Assembly (NCBI GenBank): GCA_015698045.1 | Contig: BLAL01000246.1 | Location: forward strand, 1,054,001-1,118,000 | DNA from: Rhizophagus clarus | Lineage: Eukaryota > Glomeromycota > Glomeromycetes > Glomerales > Glomeraceae | Reading direction: 5' to 3' | Length of the DNA stretch: 64,000 bases | Shown: positions 19,472-31,106 of the stretch, piece after piece | How positions within the stretch are numbered: the stretch's first letter is position 1 | Layout: the number at the start of each line of letters is the position of its first letter | Made by a program: the position numbers and the translations under genes | The notes under the pieces: generated by a model | Told to the model about the DNA's origin: nothing | The model's database searches: none | The model's input: only the letters and a program-made list of their open reading frames with translations

Positions 19472-19624
19472 GACCGCAATGGTGAATTTATTGTATTTGA
19501 TCTCATTAGGCCAGAAGATGATCCCCTTGCAATCCGCCTAAGGTTTGACACTCCACTGAACTTACAAAAGGAGATAGAGGCTAGGCAGAAGCGCAAGGAA
19601 AAAGGTGCTTCAGCTAATGAATAG
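19472..19624 (+). pseudogene. C-terminal fragment of a second packaging ATPase, opposite strand
   Basis: The plus-strand frame (EFIVFDLIRPEDDPLAIRLR, then FDTPL, ending KEKGASANE and TAG at 19622) matches the end of the ATPase encoded on the minus strand 640 bp away (VVIDIRRPPDDPLSIRFRWD). Only this last quarter remains; Walker motifs are absent. The fragment lies between the ATPase start and the integrase start. It is either a remnant of an inversion/duplication or part of a former overlapping element. It has no ATG and is not expected to be expressed on its own. Confidence 0.7.
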
Positions 19625-19674
19625 AATCTGACTTTATAGATGCTAGCTTTTTTTCGTAATTATAAAAAATTGGA

Positions 19675-20742
19675 ATGGGAGAACCAATTATTTATATCAA
19701 TCCTCAGAAAGCTCAAGACTTAGATCGCGATCTTACTTTACAGAAACTTTATTACAGACCTGAGGGATATTATCGGACTGCTGAAAAAATGCAGGATGCT
19801 TGTAAGAAGGTGGGATATGAGTTCACTTTAGCCGTAATAAAAAAATGGTTAAACAAGCAGGCTTTACATCAGATTCACAAACCCCGTCCTAAATTTATTC
19901 AGTATGCTTCTTTTAATAATATACAAGATCTAAATGATGTGCATCAATCTGATACTACACCACTTTCTCATTGTAAAATAGGCAATCGAATTTATAAGCA
20001 TAGACTTGTAATAAAAGATGTAGCTACTAGATTTCGCCGTAGTTTTGCTTTAACCAATAAATCATCTGCACAAGTGGCTAAAGCATTTCAGAAAATTTAT
20101 GATGACCCAAACTGCCCTCTTATTTGGCCAAATGTTTTAATTATTGATAGAGGTACTGAATTTATGGGCGAGTGTAGGGAATTATTACTTAGTTATGGTG
20201 TAAAAATTCAGTATGCTAATTCTAAACGTAGTGTAGCTATTGCTGAACGTGACCATCAAGAATTTGAAAAGCATGCTTATTTTCGGCAAGATGCTGTAGA
20301 TTTTCATTTGCCTTTGACTGATAGATCCAGAGCATGGGTTAAGGGACTTCGTATAAATGATGATAATTATAATAATACACCCACTAAGTTAATAGGTATG
20401 TCTCCTAACGAGGCTGTAAAAAAGGCATTAAAAGGTAAAAAAATAATAGCTAGACCTTCTGTCAAACATAGGAGACCAGTTGGTTATAATGAACCACTTT
20501 TACCTAGCTATACTGAAGTTTGGCATTTATTGGAACTTGGCGAATTAGAAGGTGGTAGAAAAAGAGCAACTGATTGCAATTGGTCTCCCGAAGTTTTTAC
20601 AATTGATTCTTATTTAATAAAAGAAAATCAACCTATTCTATATAAGCTTTACAATGGTCCTAGACGCTCATTTGTAAGAGAAGAACTACAAATCGTCCCG
20701 CCAGATTCAGTCTTACCGCCTAAATATATTCTCAAGCATTAG
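19675..20742 (+). CDS. Polinton/Maverick-type DDE integrase (355 aa)
   Basis: An ATG at 19675 (MGEPIIYINPQK) opens 355 intact codons. The N-terminus has a GYYRTAEKMQDACKK helix that resembles the HTH/Zn region of integrases. The catalytic core shows D in LNDVHQSDTTPL (residue about 92), D in LIIDRGTEF (about 160) and E in RSVAIAERDHQEF (about 195), the DDE triad in order, then WVKGLRINDDNYNNT. The C-terminal quarter (EVWHLLELGELE, VREELQIV) fits the chromo/SH3-like end of Polinton integrases. The enzyme joins element DNA to host DNA in the nucleus. It is the most intact enzyme gene of the block. It runs convergent with the gene on the minus strand at 20858. Confidence 0.85.
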   Translation: MGEPIIYINPQKAQDLDRDLTLQKLYYRPEGYYRTAEKMQDACKKVGYEFTLAVIKKWLNKQALHQIHKPRPKFIQYASFNNIQDLNDVHQSDTTPLSHCKIGNRIYKHRLVIKDVATRFRRSFALTNKSSAQVAKAFQKIYDDPNCPLIWPNVLIIDRGTEFMGECRELLLSYGVKIQYANSKRSVAIAERDHQEFEKHAYFRQDAVDFHLPLTDRSRAWVKGLRINDDNYNNTPTKLIGMSPNEAVKKALKGKKIIARPSVKHRRPVGYNEPLLPSYTEVWHLLELGELEGGRKRATDCNWSPEVFTIDSYLIKENQPILYKLYNGPRRSFVREELQIVPPDSVLPPKYILKH

Positions 20743-20857
20743 ACTTACCTCCTCTCTCCTCCACTTGGTATAGGATTTGTTCGAAGACATCGCTTAAGTA
20801 GTCATCTATTTCAGCTCTATTGTAGACTATAATTTGCTTATTTCTAAGCCAGTCAGT

Positions 20858-21801
20858 TCATGAATTCTTTTTTCCTTGTTTTTCATTTCCAGGTTTATCA
20901 TCTATAAGAAATTTGGTAAGAGAACATAGAGCGAACTTAAATTGCTCACGCTTGTCAAATTCTTTTTCAAGTAATTCATTAAATTGTTTTCTTCGGCTTT
21001 CTAACATTTTTCGTATATCACTTCCATTATCTGGATGAGATCTAAGAACTTTTGCACGATATACGGCTATAGCTCTTCTTTTGAGTGCCGTGCCTAATTC
21101 TTCTTGCTCCCTAAATTCTAGGTCTCTTTCTTGTTCATCAGTAATTTCTCCTAAGCGCTCAAATTCTTTATTAATCAAATTCTTAGATTTATCATTCCTA
21201 TGAGCTTGTGTTCTAGGTCCAGGGCCAGCTTTAGGCTCTGATATCTTTTCATATTTCTCTAACTCTTTTAATGTTGGTAGACGAACTGCCTCTGGATCAT
21301 TTAGTTCAAGATCATGGAAAAGGGTCTTACAACCATCTAGATCATTTGCCTCACATGGCTCAACACCTAGATCTAATTCATTCCAACGTTTTTGCAATCT
21401 CGCTCCCCATGTCTTAATTCGCTCTCTGGGCTTTCGTGCATTTGGACTGATCCAATTCTTTGCCTCCTCTTCTGTGATGTAGTCGACACCAAGTACTGGA
21501 GCTTCCTTTTCGGGTTCTAGTTCAGGAACTGAAGTTGGGATTACCACATGTGGCTTCTTCTTGTTGCTTATATTTACACTAGAGCTTTCTACTTGTGCTT
21601 TGATTTCGGAAGCCTGTTGGTTAGCTTCTTGAATAGGCACCTGAATTGGAGTTTGAATAGAAGCTACTTCCTTCTGCTTTTGTAATGGTTTGCATGGATT
21701 TTTTCGCTTAAGATGCTCACGAAGTTTTGAGGAGTTGAGCATTCTCGTCCACAACGTTTACAGGTTGTACTTTTCTTATCACTTCTTGCTTTTCTGACCA
21801 T
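20858..21801 (-). pseudogene. C2HC zinc-finger coiled-coil protein with an N-terminal frameshift
   Basis: The minus-strand ATG at 21801 gives MVRKARSDKKSTTCKRCGREC in one frame. Near 21735-21750 the sense moves to another frame (SSKLREHLKRKNPCKPLQ), so together they make a Cys-x2-Cys...His-x5-Cys finger with one indel between. From there about 290 codons are intact: Gln/Pro-rich linker, APVLGVDYITEEEAKNWI, then a mixed charged region (KTWGARLQKRWNELDLG) and a long C-terminal helix (LESRRKQFNELLEKEFDK). No known family is recognised. The finger suggests nucleic-acid binding. A start inside the second frame without a finger is the alternative. Confidence 0.6.
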
Positions 21802-22008
21802 GGTGTTAGCTCTAACCGTCGCACTATTACTTGCTTATATAATTTTTTCTTTAATTAATTATTTCCTATATACATATCACTTTTCGATTATAGAAATCCT
21901 ACTGAAGATAAGTATTTACAAGCTTTCCAAAGCGGTTCTAGCTATTGCAAAACTGAAGCATTAACTAATTATTAATTAATCTTTTTGATTCTAGTAATAA
22001 AAAAAAGG

Positions 22009-22437
22009 ATGATCGGTGAATATTCTTGCCCATTTCTCTGCAATACCGGAAAGGCTTGTAATAATCCTTGCATTCGCCCAGAAGGTTGCCGATTTCATTG
22101 GAAAGCTAAAAAACGGGTACCATGCTCTGATTGTGGAAAGCCTACAGCTTCTGCTTGTGGCCGATGCCCAGATCATGTTAGAGGCTATTATGTTACTCAA
22201 TACTATGAAAGACTTCGATCAGAAGGTCTTCGATCAGAAATAGGAGAAAGACTTCGATTAGTGATACAAGAAATACAAAAAAGTCTTCGATCAAACATGC
22301 AAAAAGAAACTTTTGAGCAATTAATGTTCGCCCATAGAGACAGGCTTGCAATTCTTAATATTACTCTCTGCAGGGTATGCCTCCTTCCAATAAAAATGGA
22401 TGAGGGAGAATATTGTGATAGTTGCCGGCCAGAATAA
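22009..22437 (+). CDS. Small Cys-rich protein, multiple zinc clusters (142 aa)
   Basis: The first ATG is at 22009 (MIGEYSCPFLCNTG). Fourteen Cys residues, several His, and pairs CPFLC, CSDC, CGRC...H, CRVC and CDSC suggest two or three zinc-binding modules flanking a charged helix. The helix carries an internal repeat of LRSE/RLRSE units (GACTTCGATCAGAAG direct repeats in DNA). It lies last in the block before the repeat array and is free of stops. Likely nucleic-acid or protein binding; family unknown. Confidence 0.6.
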   Translation: MIGEYSCPFLCNTGKACNNPCIRPEGCRFHWKAKKRVPCSDCGKPTASACGRCPDHVRGYYVTQYYERLRSEGLRSEIGERLRLVIQEIQKSLRSNMQKETFEQLMFAHRDRLAILNITLCRVCLLPIKMDEGEYCDSCRPE

Positions 22438-22439
22438 AT

Positions 22440-23110
22440 TTCCCCAGTAGGATTGAATCGTTAGACTTAAATGAATAATGTATTAGATAAGAAGTTAGCC
22501 AGCACGAAGCCAATTCCTGATATATATAATTTTTTGTTAGACTTATAAAATTCCTGGCAGGGCGGAATAGTTAGACTTTAATTTTTTCGTTAAATTTATT
22601 AAGCTATCCTGCGCAGAATCTGTTCTTGACTAAGGAAAAGTTGGGACAATTCCGCGAATTTCTTCTGGATTTTTACAGGATGATATTTCGTTAGACTTTT
22701 ATATAAAATATGCTAGTTACAGAGCTAACCTGCATTGAACCCATTCTTGATTAAGGAAAAGTTGGGACAAAAATCTCGTTAGACTTATTTAACAATTATA
22801 CTATTTAATGAGCTAGCTTATATAGAAGGCATTCTTGTATATAGTAAACTTCGTTAGATTTAAAAAGTCACATGATTTTTCGTTAGACTTATTTATGAAT
22901 TTTCATTAGACTTAAAAAACCGTTAGACTTATTTATGAGGTAATAAGGACCGTTAGACATATTTTCGTTAGACTTAAGAAAACCGTTAGACTTATTTATG
23001 AGGTAATAAGGACCGTTAGACTTATTTTCGTTAGACTTATTTTTTCGTTAGACTTATTTATGGGGTATTAAGGACAGTTAGACTTATTTTTGTTAGACTT
23101 ATTTAATAAA
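22440..23110. repeat. Array of GTTAGACTTA motifs with longer tandem units
   Basis: About 18 copies of (C)GTTAGACTTA occur, mostly in one orientation. Between 22915 and 23075 they merge into tandem units of about 63 bp containing CGTTAGACTTATTTATGAGG and TAATAAGGAC. A second repeat, TTCTTGAYTAAGGAAAAGTT, is present at 22623 and 22748. No gene is seen in 22440-23390. The array may be the subterminal region of the mobile block, a transposase or integrase binding array. Confidence 0.75.
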
Positions 23111-23391
23111 TATGCTAATTAATGCACTAATCCTTGTAGAATCAATTCCTGATATATTTATTTTCGTTAGATTTAAGAAATATAACTGAAAAAGTGATAT
23201 AGAAATTAAGATTCTAGAGCCGTTAGAAGCTTTTCTAATATATTAATAAAAATCGATATGCTTTCTAAGGTTGGAGAAGCCACACAGAATTAAGAAATAT
23301 AATATCAAAATTAAGATTCTAGAGCTGATAGAAGCTCTTCTAATATAATAAGAAAAATCAATATTATTTTTAACGTTCTGTAGCCCACACA

Positions 23392-23450
23392 CACAATGTT
23401 TCAGTGGGGGCCGGACTTTCGGTCCTTAAACCCCCACTTTCACATTATGT
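23392..23450. other. Strong hairpin at the end of the repeat array
   Basis: ACACAATGTTTCAGTGGGGG pairs with CCCCCACTTTCACATTATGT: an outer AATGT stem, a 3-nt mismatch bulge, then AGTGGGGG, with a smaller GGAC...GTCC stem in the loop. It is the only GC-rich island for kilobases and marks the change in base composition. It may be an element end, a structured RNA or a terminator-like signal; its role is unknown. Confidence 0.6.
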
Positions 23451-25311
23451 ATTTTTGATCTTATTATATTTAACCTTAAACTCAGCATTTTCAGCTATAA
23501 GTCTAGTGTTTTCTTATTTAAATAAATTAATATCTTTAAAAATAATTTTATATAATATATATTTGCATTCAAAATAAAAAATTCATATGATTTCACTTTA
23601 TAAACTTAGTTTATAAAGTTTTATCATACTAAAAAAAATTAATATATGTGAAAAATAATATTTTTTTTGCTTACTTCTTGACAAATAATTTAAAAGAATT
23701 TCTGGTATAAAGGATTTTGATCATAGATTTACTATAGTAAACATCTGTCCTATGTTTTGCCTTATCTGATAATTCAATATATAAAACTTAACAAAGTGTC
23801 TAGAATAACATCTTATAATAGAAATAATACTAAGAAATTCACAAATAATATAAGATTTTTTTTATATTTTTTTTATATAGTATTCAGTGTTTTCACAAAT
23901 TATATTATTCCTTTTATCACCATTTTCGAATTGCAATAATCAGGTGATTTGTCAATCAATTAAAAAAAAATACTGAAAATAGCCAAAAACAATTGAAAAC
24001 AATTAATTTATTAAAAATACTCTTATTAAACACATACAAAAAACACTTTTTATAAATATTTTTCTTAAAAAACACTAAACTTGACGCCTTTAACATTCTT
24101 TATTATGTTTATAAGATGTTTTACAATGTGTTTTTTTATTTATTAAAAACTAAAAATCTAAATAAAAAAAATAGTTAGAAATATAAAAAAAAAGGAAAAA
24201 AACAAAAAAAAAAGAAAAAAAACTAATAAAATAAAAAAAAATATTACCTGTTACTTAGTAGTGAACTTTTAGAATCATTAGGAATCAATTTTTAGGAATT
24301 AGTTTTTAGGAATCAGTCTCTAAGAATCAGAGGAATCAGTTTATAAGCTATTGTGATAAAAAAAGGTAAACGATAAAAAAAAATATTAGTAAAGTTTGTA
24401 TAATGGTGGCTTAGCATTACACAGATCAAATGATGTCTGTGATATTTATAGTAAAAAGTGATTTTAATTTGTGTAATCTAAAATCAATTTTTATTTATAT
24501 AAAAAAAAGCCGCTGATCACAGTAATTTGAAAATGGTAATAATATATATGATTTATGTAAGCATTTTAAATCATGAAACTTTTTTTTACTTTTAATTTTA
24601 TAATAAAAATATATTTAAATTAATTTGTATATTAATGAAATAAATTATCTTTACTTGCTTACATTATAAACATAAAAAAAATAGTACTTAATATATTAAT
24701 TAATCAATAAATTATCCTAAAGTTATAATAGTAGAAAGAATATGCAAACCTAATTATTTTTACCTGGAATCCTAGAAAAAATAGTTATAAAAATTCTTAT
24801 TTCAAATCCTTCCTATTATTAAAATAAATATTTATTAATTTTACTATTTTAAGGCTCTTATATAATTTTAGTATATTAATAAAATTTATATTCTTAGAAC
24901 ATATTTTAACTCCTTTCACTTAATAAAATTACTAATTTGTTTTCTTATCTTTGTGTACCTTTTTGATTATAATCCTGATATAATAAAAATTTATATCTAA
25001 TAAAAAGTATGTGCAGATTAAGTTATTATTGTCTAAAAACTTCAATAATGATAGTTGATAAATAATATACTCCAGCCTCTTTTACTTATCAGAATTACTA
25101 ATTTGTTTTCTTACTTTTATATGCTTTTCTGATTATAATCTTGATATAAAAAAAATAAGATAGATGTAAATTTTTTGGATTAGATATAAATTTTTTCAGG
25201 TTAGGTATAAAAAAAATCATATTAAACTATTTTTTAAAAGTTTTGACCAAAAGAGAGATGTAAATTTTTTTAAAAATATACCTATGTAAAGCACCTCATA
25301 TAGTAAACAAA

Positions 25312-25735
25312 TTAGTCAAATAGATTGAAATCATCATAAATTTTCTTAGTATATTTGATATTATTTTTCTTCTATTTTAATAAAGTCTCATATGATTTCT
25401 CTAGAAATTGTTTTTCTAACTACTTCTTAAATCTGTGATCTTGCTTTTCTGCTTCTTTAACTCTATTTGCTAACAGTTTTAAAAGCAATTTATTGATTTT
25501 CATTTAAATCAAAACATCAGCATTAACATTAGCATTGACTTTATCTTGAAGTCTATTAATATATTAGATCATATAATAATTATTAGTATACTTTCTACAA
25601 AGGCCAGATTTAGAACTTGTCAGTTTATTATAAATCTTATAAGAAATGTACTTTTTAGCTTTTTAATATTTATAATACCCTTCAGTCTGATAGTAAATCT
25701 ATTCATAAACAAATCCAATTTTAAGTAAATAGTTG
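25312..25735 (-). pseudogene. Decayed coiled-coil relic, one frame with TAA/TAG stops
   Basis: The minus strand keeps one frame for about 140 codons, including KTLTS-like, NRLQDKVNANVNADVLI, NKLLLKLLANRVKEAEKQDH, LEKQFLEKSYETLLK and NIKYTKKIYDDFNLF. It is broken by about seven TAA/TAG and no TGA stops, and shows no frameshift. Lys/Glu-rich helices are typical of the element proteins on the left. Identity unknown. Confidence 0.45.
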
Positions 25736-27184
25736 CAAAAATATTCATTTATCATGATAGTAAAAAATAAGTCTAGATTATCTCATGATATTTTAGTAAG
25801 CTGATGAATTAGAAAATAAGAGAAAATGTGTAATTAATATGAATTGATCTTCTTAGGTTTACTATATCTACAAATCTTTTATATAAAAAAATTAACTAGT
25901 TTTATGCTGGCTAATAGATGATGAAGGTAATGATCTGAAAAGATTTTTTATAAAAAAGAAACTTTAAATTATATTTCTTGACACAGAATTATCATCTTGA
26001 TAGATGCTTGCAAATTAGATTTCTAATTCATGAAGTTTAAGAATTTTGTTTATTTCTTTTATAGATCTTTTTTGCATAACCTCTTTTTAGTTCACAAATA
26101 AGCGATATAATTTATATAACTTTTCAAGACTCTGATACACTTTTTCATTATATCAGTCTTTAAAATCAATTATTTTTTCATTATAGATTTCTTTATTTAG
26201 AGCTCATTGCTTTGCTATATATCTGCAATGATCATCTGAGTTCTTTTTACATTATATTATTTTCAAATAACCTATATATATTAATTCTATTTTATCATAT
26301 TTTTTTATGCCTTAACTATATATTATTTTAATTACCTTAACTAATGCTGATTCAATATCTTTATAGTTAATTATTTTGTGTAAGTATTGAATATAATATT
26401 TATATTAATATAGCGAAAATTTTTGTTTAAAATAAAATATTTATCAAATCCAATAGGTCCTTTTTGTAGCTTGAAGGTTTTAGCAGATACATACTCTTTT
26501 TTTCAAGTTTTAGCAGAAGAAATACCCAAAAGTCAAGTTACAAAATTATCAAGTTTTATAAGAAAAATTGGAAGATTTTTTACCTAAATTTGACAGTGTT
26601 CAGTAGGAAATAATCTTATTTAACATCATCTTGAATAAAAAATACCCATTTCTAAAATATATGATTAAATCTTTTAATAATTTTCATAGATTTTTTAGAG
26701 TTAGTTAACTAAATTTTATTTTTTATTTTTTATTTTTTTTTTTAAGTTAAAGGCTGTTGCTTGACTGTTTTTATTAAAAAAAACAAAAAAAAAAATAATA
26801 CAAAATATTTAGCTATTTAACAGATAAGATAGAGTTATCTAATAAATAATTACAATTCATTCTATCCTATATAGACCTATTAAACAAGCCCACCTGATCA
26901 AGATCAGCAAGATCAAATGTGGCCTATAATTTTCACTAAATAACTAGTATTACTATATGCCAATGTAGGAGCAATACACATATAAGAAATTCCACTTTCT
27001 CCTATGATCACCATAAGGTACAACATTAAGCAATCACCACCCTATCCGAGTGATATGTAAGCACTATATTGAGGCTAAATCTGGAAGGAGCTAAAACTAA
27101 CTAGTATTCACCCTTTGATCAGTATGGTTACATCAAGTAAAATTAAAAGTAATTAGTACTACATCACACAGGTTGAAGGTTGTC

Positions 27185-27236
27185 AAATTGGGAATCATTT
27201 AGGCTATTCTATAGGAGCCTAGATAATTCCCAATTT
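27185..27236. repeat. 21-bp stem inverted repeat
   Basis: AAATTGGGAATCATTTAGGCT and its near-perfect inverse AGCCTAGATAATTCCCAATTT enclose about 10 bases. Possible residual MITE or hairpin RNA; no target duplication is evident. Confidence 0.55.
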
Positions 27237-28972
27237 TTTTTAATTTATTTTATTAGGTTACCAATTGGTAACTTTAAAATAGCGTAAATCAGGTATATAT
27301 AGGTCATCAATAGGAGATCAATAGGATACCTATTCATTTGCAACTGGATATTAATAGGATTGACTTATTGCTATCCAGTTTTTTGTTATTTACTTGATTA
27401 AATTGACTTATTGATATTCATTTTTTTTATTTGTCAGCTTACTAATTGATACTATTTTTGCTAATTGTATCAATTTATATGTATGATTTACCAAAATGTA
27501 ATCAATAGGTTATGTCTGATTGCAAAAAAAATATTGTATAGACTTTCAATTGATTCCTAATTGTTACAATTTTATTATAACTGATTTGTATAAACACAAT
27601 TAATTTATTAATTTTATTTCAATATATTTATTGAATAATTATTTTACATGATACAAAATTAATACTCTATGCATGCTATTTAGTCAAATGTTCTAATCTA
27701 ATTTCAATTTCTGTCTTCTTGAGCTTCTTCAGCAGACCTTAATTTCTTTCTGTTTGAATGGTATCTGGTATTACCTAGATAATTATTGATATTACATTAT
27801 CTTTATATCCAATCCTATGTGTTCAAGAAACTAATGAATTACCTATAAAAAAAATGAACTGTTATTAATAACAGTTTGTTAAAAATGAAAAAAATTTAAA
27901 ATAAAAAAAATTCTTACTGAATCCCACATGTCCAAGAGAACTAACCAAATCCTATATTTAAAAAGTCAAAAGTTACCTAAAAATAAAAGAAACGAAATAT
28001 TAGCAATCATTTCATTAAAAGAATTAAATTCAAGAAAAAAATGCTTTTGCCAAATATTCTGTATATTCAAATACTCTGAAGAACTGCTGCCTACAAAAAA
28101 AATGAAACGTTAATAACTATTTTATTAAAATAAAAATATTAAAAAAAAATTCAGAGATCCAAAAGATAGAGCTATCTAAAAAAAAGAAAAGAAACAAACT
28201 GTTAGTAAAATTCATTAAAAATAATAAAATTAATAAATAAATCTTACCAAAATTCTAAGCCAAAAAATCTGCCAATTTAATAAATTGTGTTATTATTGAC
28301 TTGAAAACTAATTGCCTAAACTACAAAAAATGTCAATATCGTTAAAAGAAGTAAAAAAAAAATAAATAAATAACTTATCTGGAATTTGAGTCTAGAGAGA
28401 CTCAGGAATGCTGTAATGAAAGCTAACAATAGAAAAAAATTAAAACATTAATAAATATTTTATTAAGAGATAGTTTATAAACTACTTTCCGCTCTTACTA
28501 AAATCCACATTCATAAATATTCAAAGAAACTGTCTAAAGAAAAAATAAACTGAAACACATATGCATGCATCTTTGAAATTAGATCTATATTAGTAATTTT
28601 ATAAAAATTTGCCTGTTTAACCATAATTATGTTTTACAGTCCAAATCAAAACTGTATTACATGATCATCTAATGTAATATTAGTCAAAAGATCAAAAAAT
28701 TATCTTACTAAATTTGAAAAAAAATAATTGTAAATACTAACTTCAAACCCATCTTCCATTATAAAATCCACCTAACTTGGAAGTTGAAGCAACTTGATAG
28801 TTTCGTGAATAAGTAATAGTATTAAATAATAATTAAACACCATTTGACAAATATTTGAGTACAAAACATTGTTACAATACTGTAAATGTTTTATTTTTAA
28901 ATTATAAATATTTTACAAGATAATTTTAAGATTATTAACATATTTTTTTATAATAATAATATACTATAACAT

Positions 28973-29902
28973 CATATGGGCTGATTTGACCACCTTTAAT
29001 TAAAATATTGATTTTGTTACATTTTTATTATACAAAATACTATACAATATACAGTAAATTGAGGGTGAGTATTAAAAAATTTTATTTAATGTTATTATAC
29101 TATAATTTGGTAAATATTTCTTTTAAATTAATATAAATCTTAGCATTTACTATATATGTTAAAAATTCGTATCTCAACTTTAAACGTAAATATCTCCAGA
29201 TCCAATGATCCAATCGGCAAGCTCTTTTTTCGCTCATATAGTCCAGATCAAGGACTTTCCAAAGAGCCTAAATTTTAAAAAACGGATCAGTGGATCCCAA
29301 GATATTTGCATTTAAACATGTTAAAAAATTCGTACCTCAACTTTAAACGTAAATATCTCCGGATCTAATGATCCAATCGGCAAGCTCTTTTTTCGTCTAT
29401 AAAGTCCAGAACAAGGGCTTTCCAACAAGCCTAAAATTATAGAAAATGGATCAGTGAATCTTGATATATTTGCGTTTAAAGATAGTAATACAAACTCTGA
29501 CATAAAATAATTATTTTATTGTTTAAAAATATCTATTATAATACCATCTTTTATATGATGTTTTTATTACACTTTCATAAATATTTATAGCTACTAAGAC
29601 TATATAAATTTTTATTTTACTTTATATTTTATTAAAATATACCTACTTTTTAATAATATATGTTAAAAATTCCATATATATGAGAAATGGGTTTTTTATT
29701 AGTGAAATGGGTTTTTTCACGTCTCTTTTACATTTAATAATTTAAGTTTTGCAAATGTAAATTTTTGTTCAACTTATTATTTAATCAAGTGATCATCAAT
29801 CAGATGATTTTTTGGTATTATAAACCAATTTTGAGTAACGAAAACTGTGAAAATCAATTTAATAACTCTTTTTAATGCAGAGTGAACAAATCAGCCCATA
29901 TG
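28973..29902. mobile_element. TIR-bounded non-autonomous element with internal tandem duplication
   Basis: CATATGGGCTGATTTG at the left and its exact inverse CAAATCAGCCCATATG at the right delimit 930 bp. Inside, a unit of about 166 bp is present twice in tandem (about 29159-29324 and 29325-29490), each copy carrying CTCAACTTTAAACGTAAATA and ATGATCCAATCGGCAAGCTC. No coding capacity. The flanking duplication is not clear, so the superfamily is not assigned. Confidence 0.65.
29159..29490 (+). repeat. Two tandem copies of a ~166-bp unit
   Basis: Both copies share AACTTTAAACGTAAATATCT, CCAATCGGCAAGCTCTTTTT, CTTTCCAA and GGATCAGTG at the same spacing, with around 15% differences. Confidence 0.8.
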
Positions 29903-30854
29903 TATCTCTTATTAGCATATAAAGATTGTATAATATGTAATAAATTATATTAAAATTATGTCCAATAAAAAGTGCAAACTCTTTAAAAATATAAAGAGCA
30001 TATCAATATATCGCAAAATAAAAAAATATTAAAAATATTGTGATTATCATGTGATTCCAAAAATGCGCAGATATGATTAGTAAAATTTTGTTCATTTAGT
30101 TAAAACAAATAACAAAGAAAAAAAATAGTCCAATGTCCAAATCTGAAAAGCAGATCAGTTATAAAAAAAAATAGAATTAAATGTTAAAAAATATCACTTT
30201 CTAAAATAAAAATAAGTTTCACAACTAGTATTGTAAAACTTATCATTTTAGTATTTTAGATATCCTAAAATCAAAATCTACAAAAAAAGAAAAAAAAAGA
30301 AATGGTAGCTAAAGATGTGTCTGCAATACCCTAATTGCGGATTAATTGCGATTTGCGATATTGCGGAACATTGTGGATTTTGAAGAATAATTATTCGCAA
30401 ATCTGCAATCGCAAATAATCCGCAAATCTGCAAATAATCTGCAAATAATCTGAATAATCTCAAAAATTATGATTGACTGTAGATCATCTTCACTTGATCA
30501 TTTTTTTTTGTAAAATATTCCCACTGAAGCGAAAAAAAAATTTTCTCGCCAGAATACGAAAATATTATTTCCAAAATCCAATTAAAATAATAATAATATA
30601 TCAGATTATTCAGCCATAATCAATACATTATTTTAACAATTATATATATCATTGTATCAAAACTCATTCTATCAAACGTATCACAATATACAATTATGTA
30701 TCAAAACAATCGCGTTATCAAATGTTATTATTTGATCAATTAAATAAATATCAGTTTTTATAGTTTTTAGTACCCCAATTGCTTTCTTCCCTCTTCATTT
30801 TAAAAATAAAAAATAAAGTATCAGTTTTTAAAATATTGAATAAATATATTAGAA

Positions 30855-31085
30855 ATGTCAAAAACACCCTGTTCAGTTCTCAATTCAAAAATTCGCGAGA
30901 AAAAAGTTTATTTACCCGACGACGATGAAAGCTTAATTTCAACAGCACTTTCTCTTGTTTGGACAAAGACGGATAAAAAAATTGATTCGTATACTTTTGA
31001 GCAAGATAGAGTAAGAATGTCATATAAAAAAAATGAAGGTCGTATATATTTTGATCTGGAGGAATCGTTGTCAAATTTTACATTT
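30855..31085 (+). CDS. Short coding segment inside the non-autonomous element
   Basis: An ATG at 30855 starts MSKTPCSVLNSKIREKK, followed by DDDESLISTALSLVW and DKKIDSYTFEQDRVRM, ending ESLSNFTFIDK. A GTATATG splice-donor-like site follows at about 31095, after which the sequence becomes the T-rich palindrome array. So only about 80 residues look like protein. It may be a captured gene fragment or an element-specific protein; no homologue is recognised. Confidence 0.4.
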
Positions 31086-31106
31086 ATCGATAAGGTATAT
31101 GATAAT

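Larger units (their letters stand above)
3..23450. mobile_element. Polinton/Maverick-like virus-derived mosaic block (left end outside window)
   Basis: This is a composite region rather than one clean element. The diagnostic genes are a Polinton-type DDE integrase (19675-20742), an A32/FtsK-HerA-type packaging ATPase (18635-19426, minus, broken) and a second ATPase tail (19472-19624, plus). Most frames are intronless and closely packed, unlike the host genes to the right. The block ends in a repeat array and a hairpin near 23,450, beyond which base composition falls to an AT-rich desert. No DNA polymerase B, major capsid or cysteine protease gene is visible, so the element is partial, or its remainder lies left of position 1. 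No terminal inverted repeat pair could be matched, so the boundaries are inferred. Confidence 0.5.
23451..28972. other. AT-rich desert of decayed repeats
   Basis: No intact gene. Long A/T runs are separated by remnants of repeats. AAATACTGAAAATAGCCAAA at about 23,970 recurs at about 53,878, and CTGATCACAGTAATTTGAAA at about 24,515 recurs inverted at about 53,835, so this desert and the one at 51-56 kb share a repeat family. A decayed coding relic lies at 25312-25735 (separate entry). Confidence 0.6.

Noticed and set aside
22440-23110. CRISPR-like regular repeats
   Set aside because: The unit is a eukaryote AT-rich motif with irregular spacing, the spacers repeat each other, and no cas gene is present.
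26700-30300. Host genes hidden in the AT-rich desert
   Set aside because: No codon run longer than about 60 without multiple stops, and no splice-linked frames carrying a recognisable domain.
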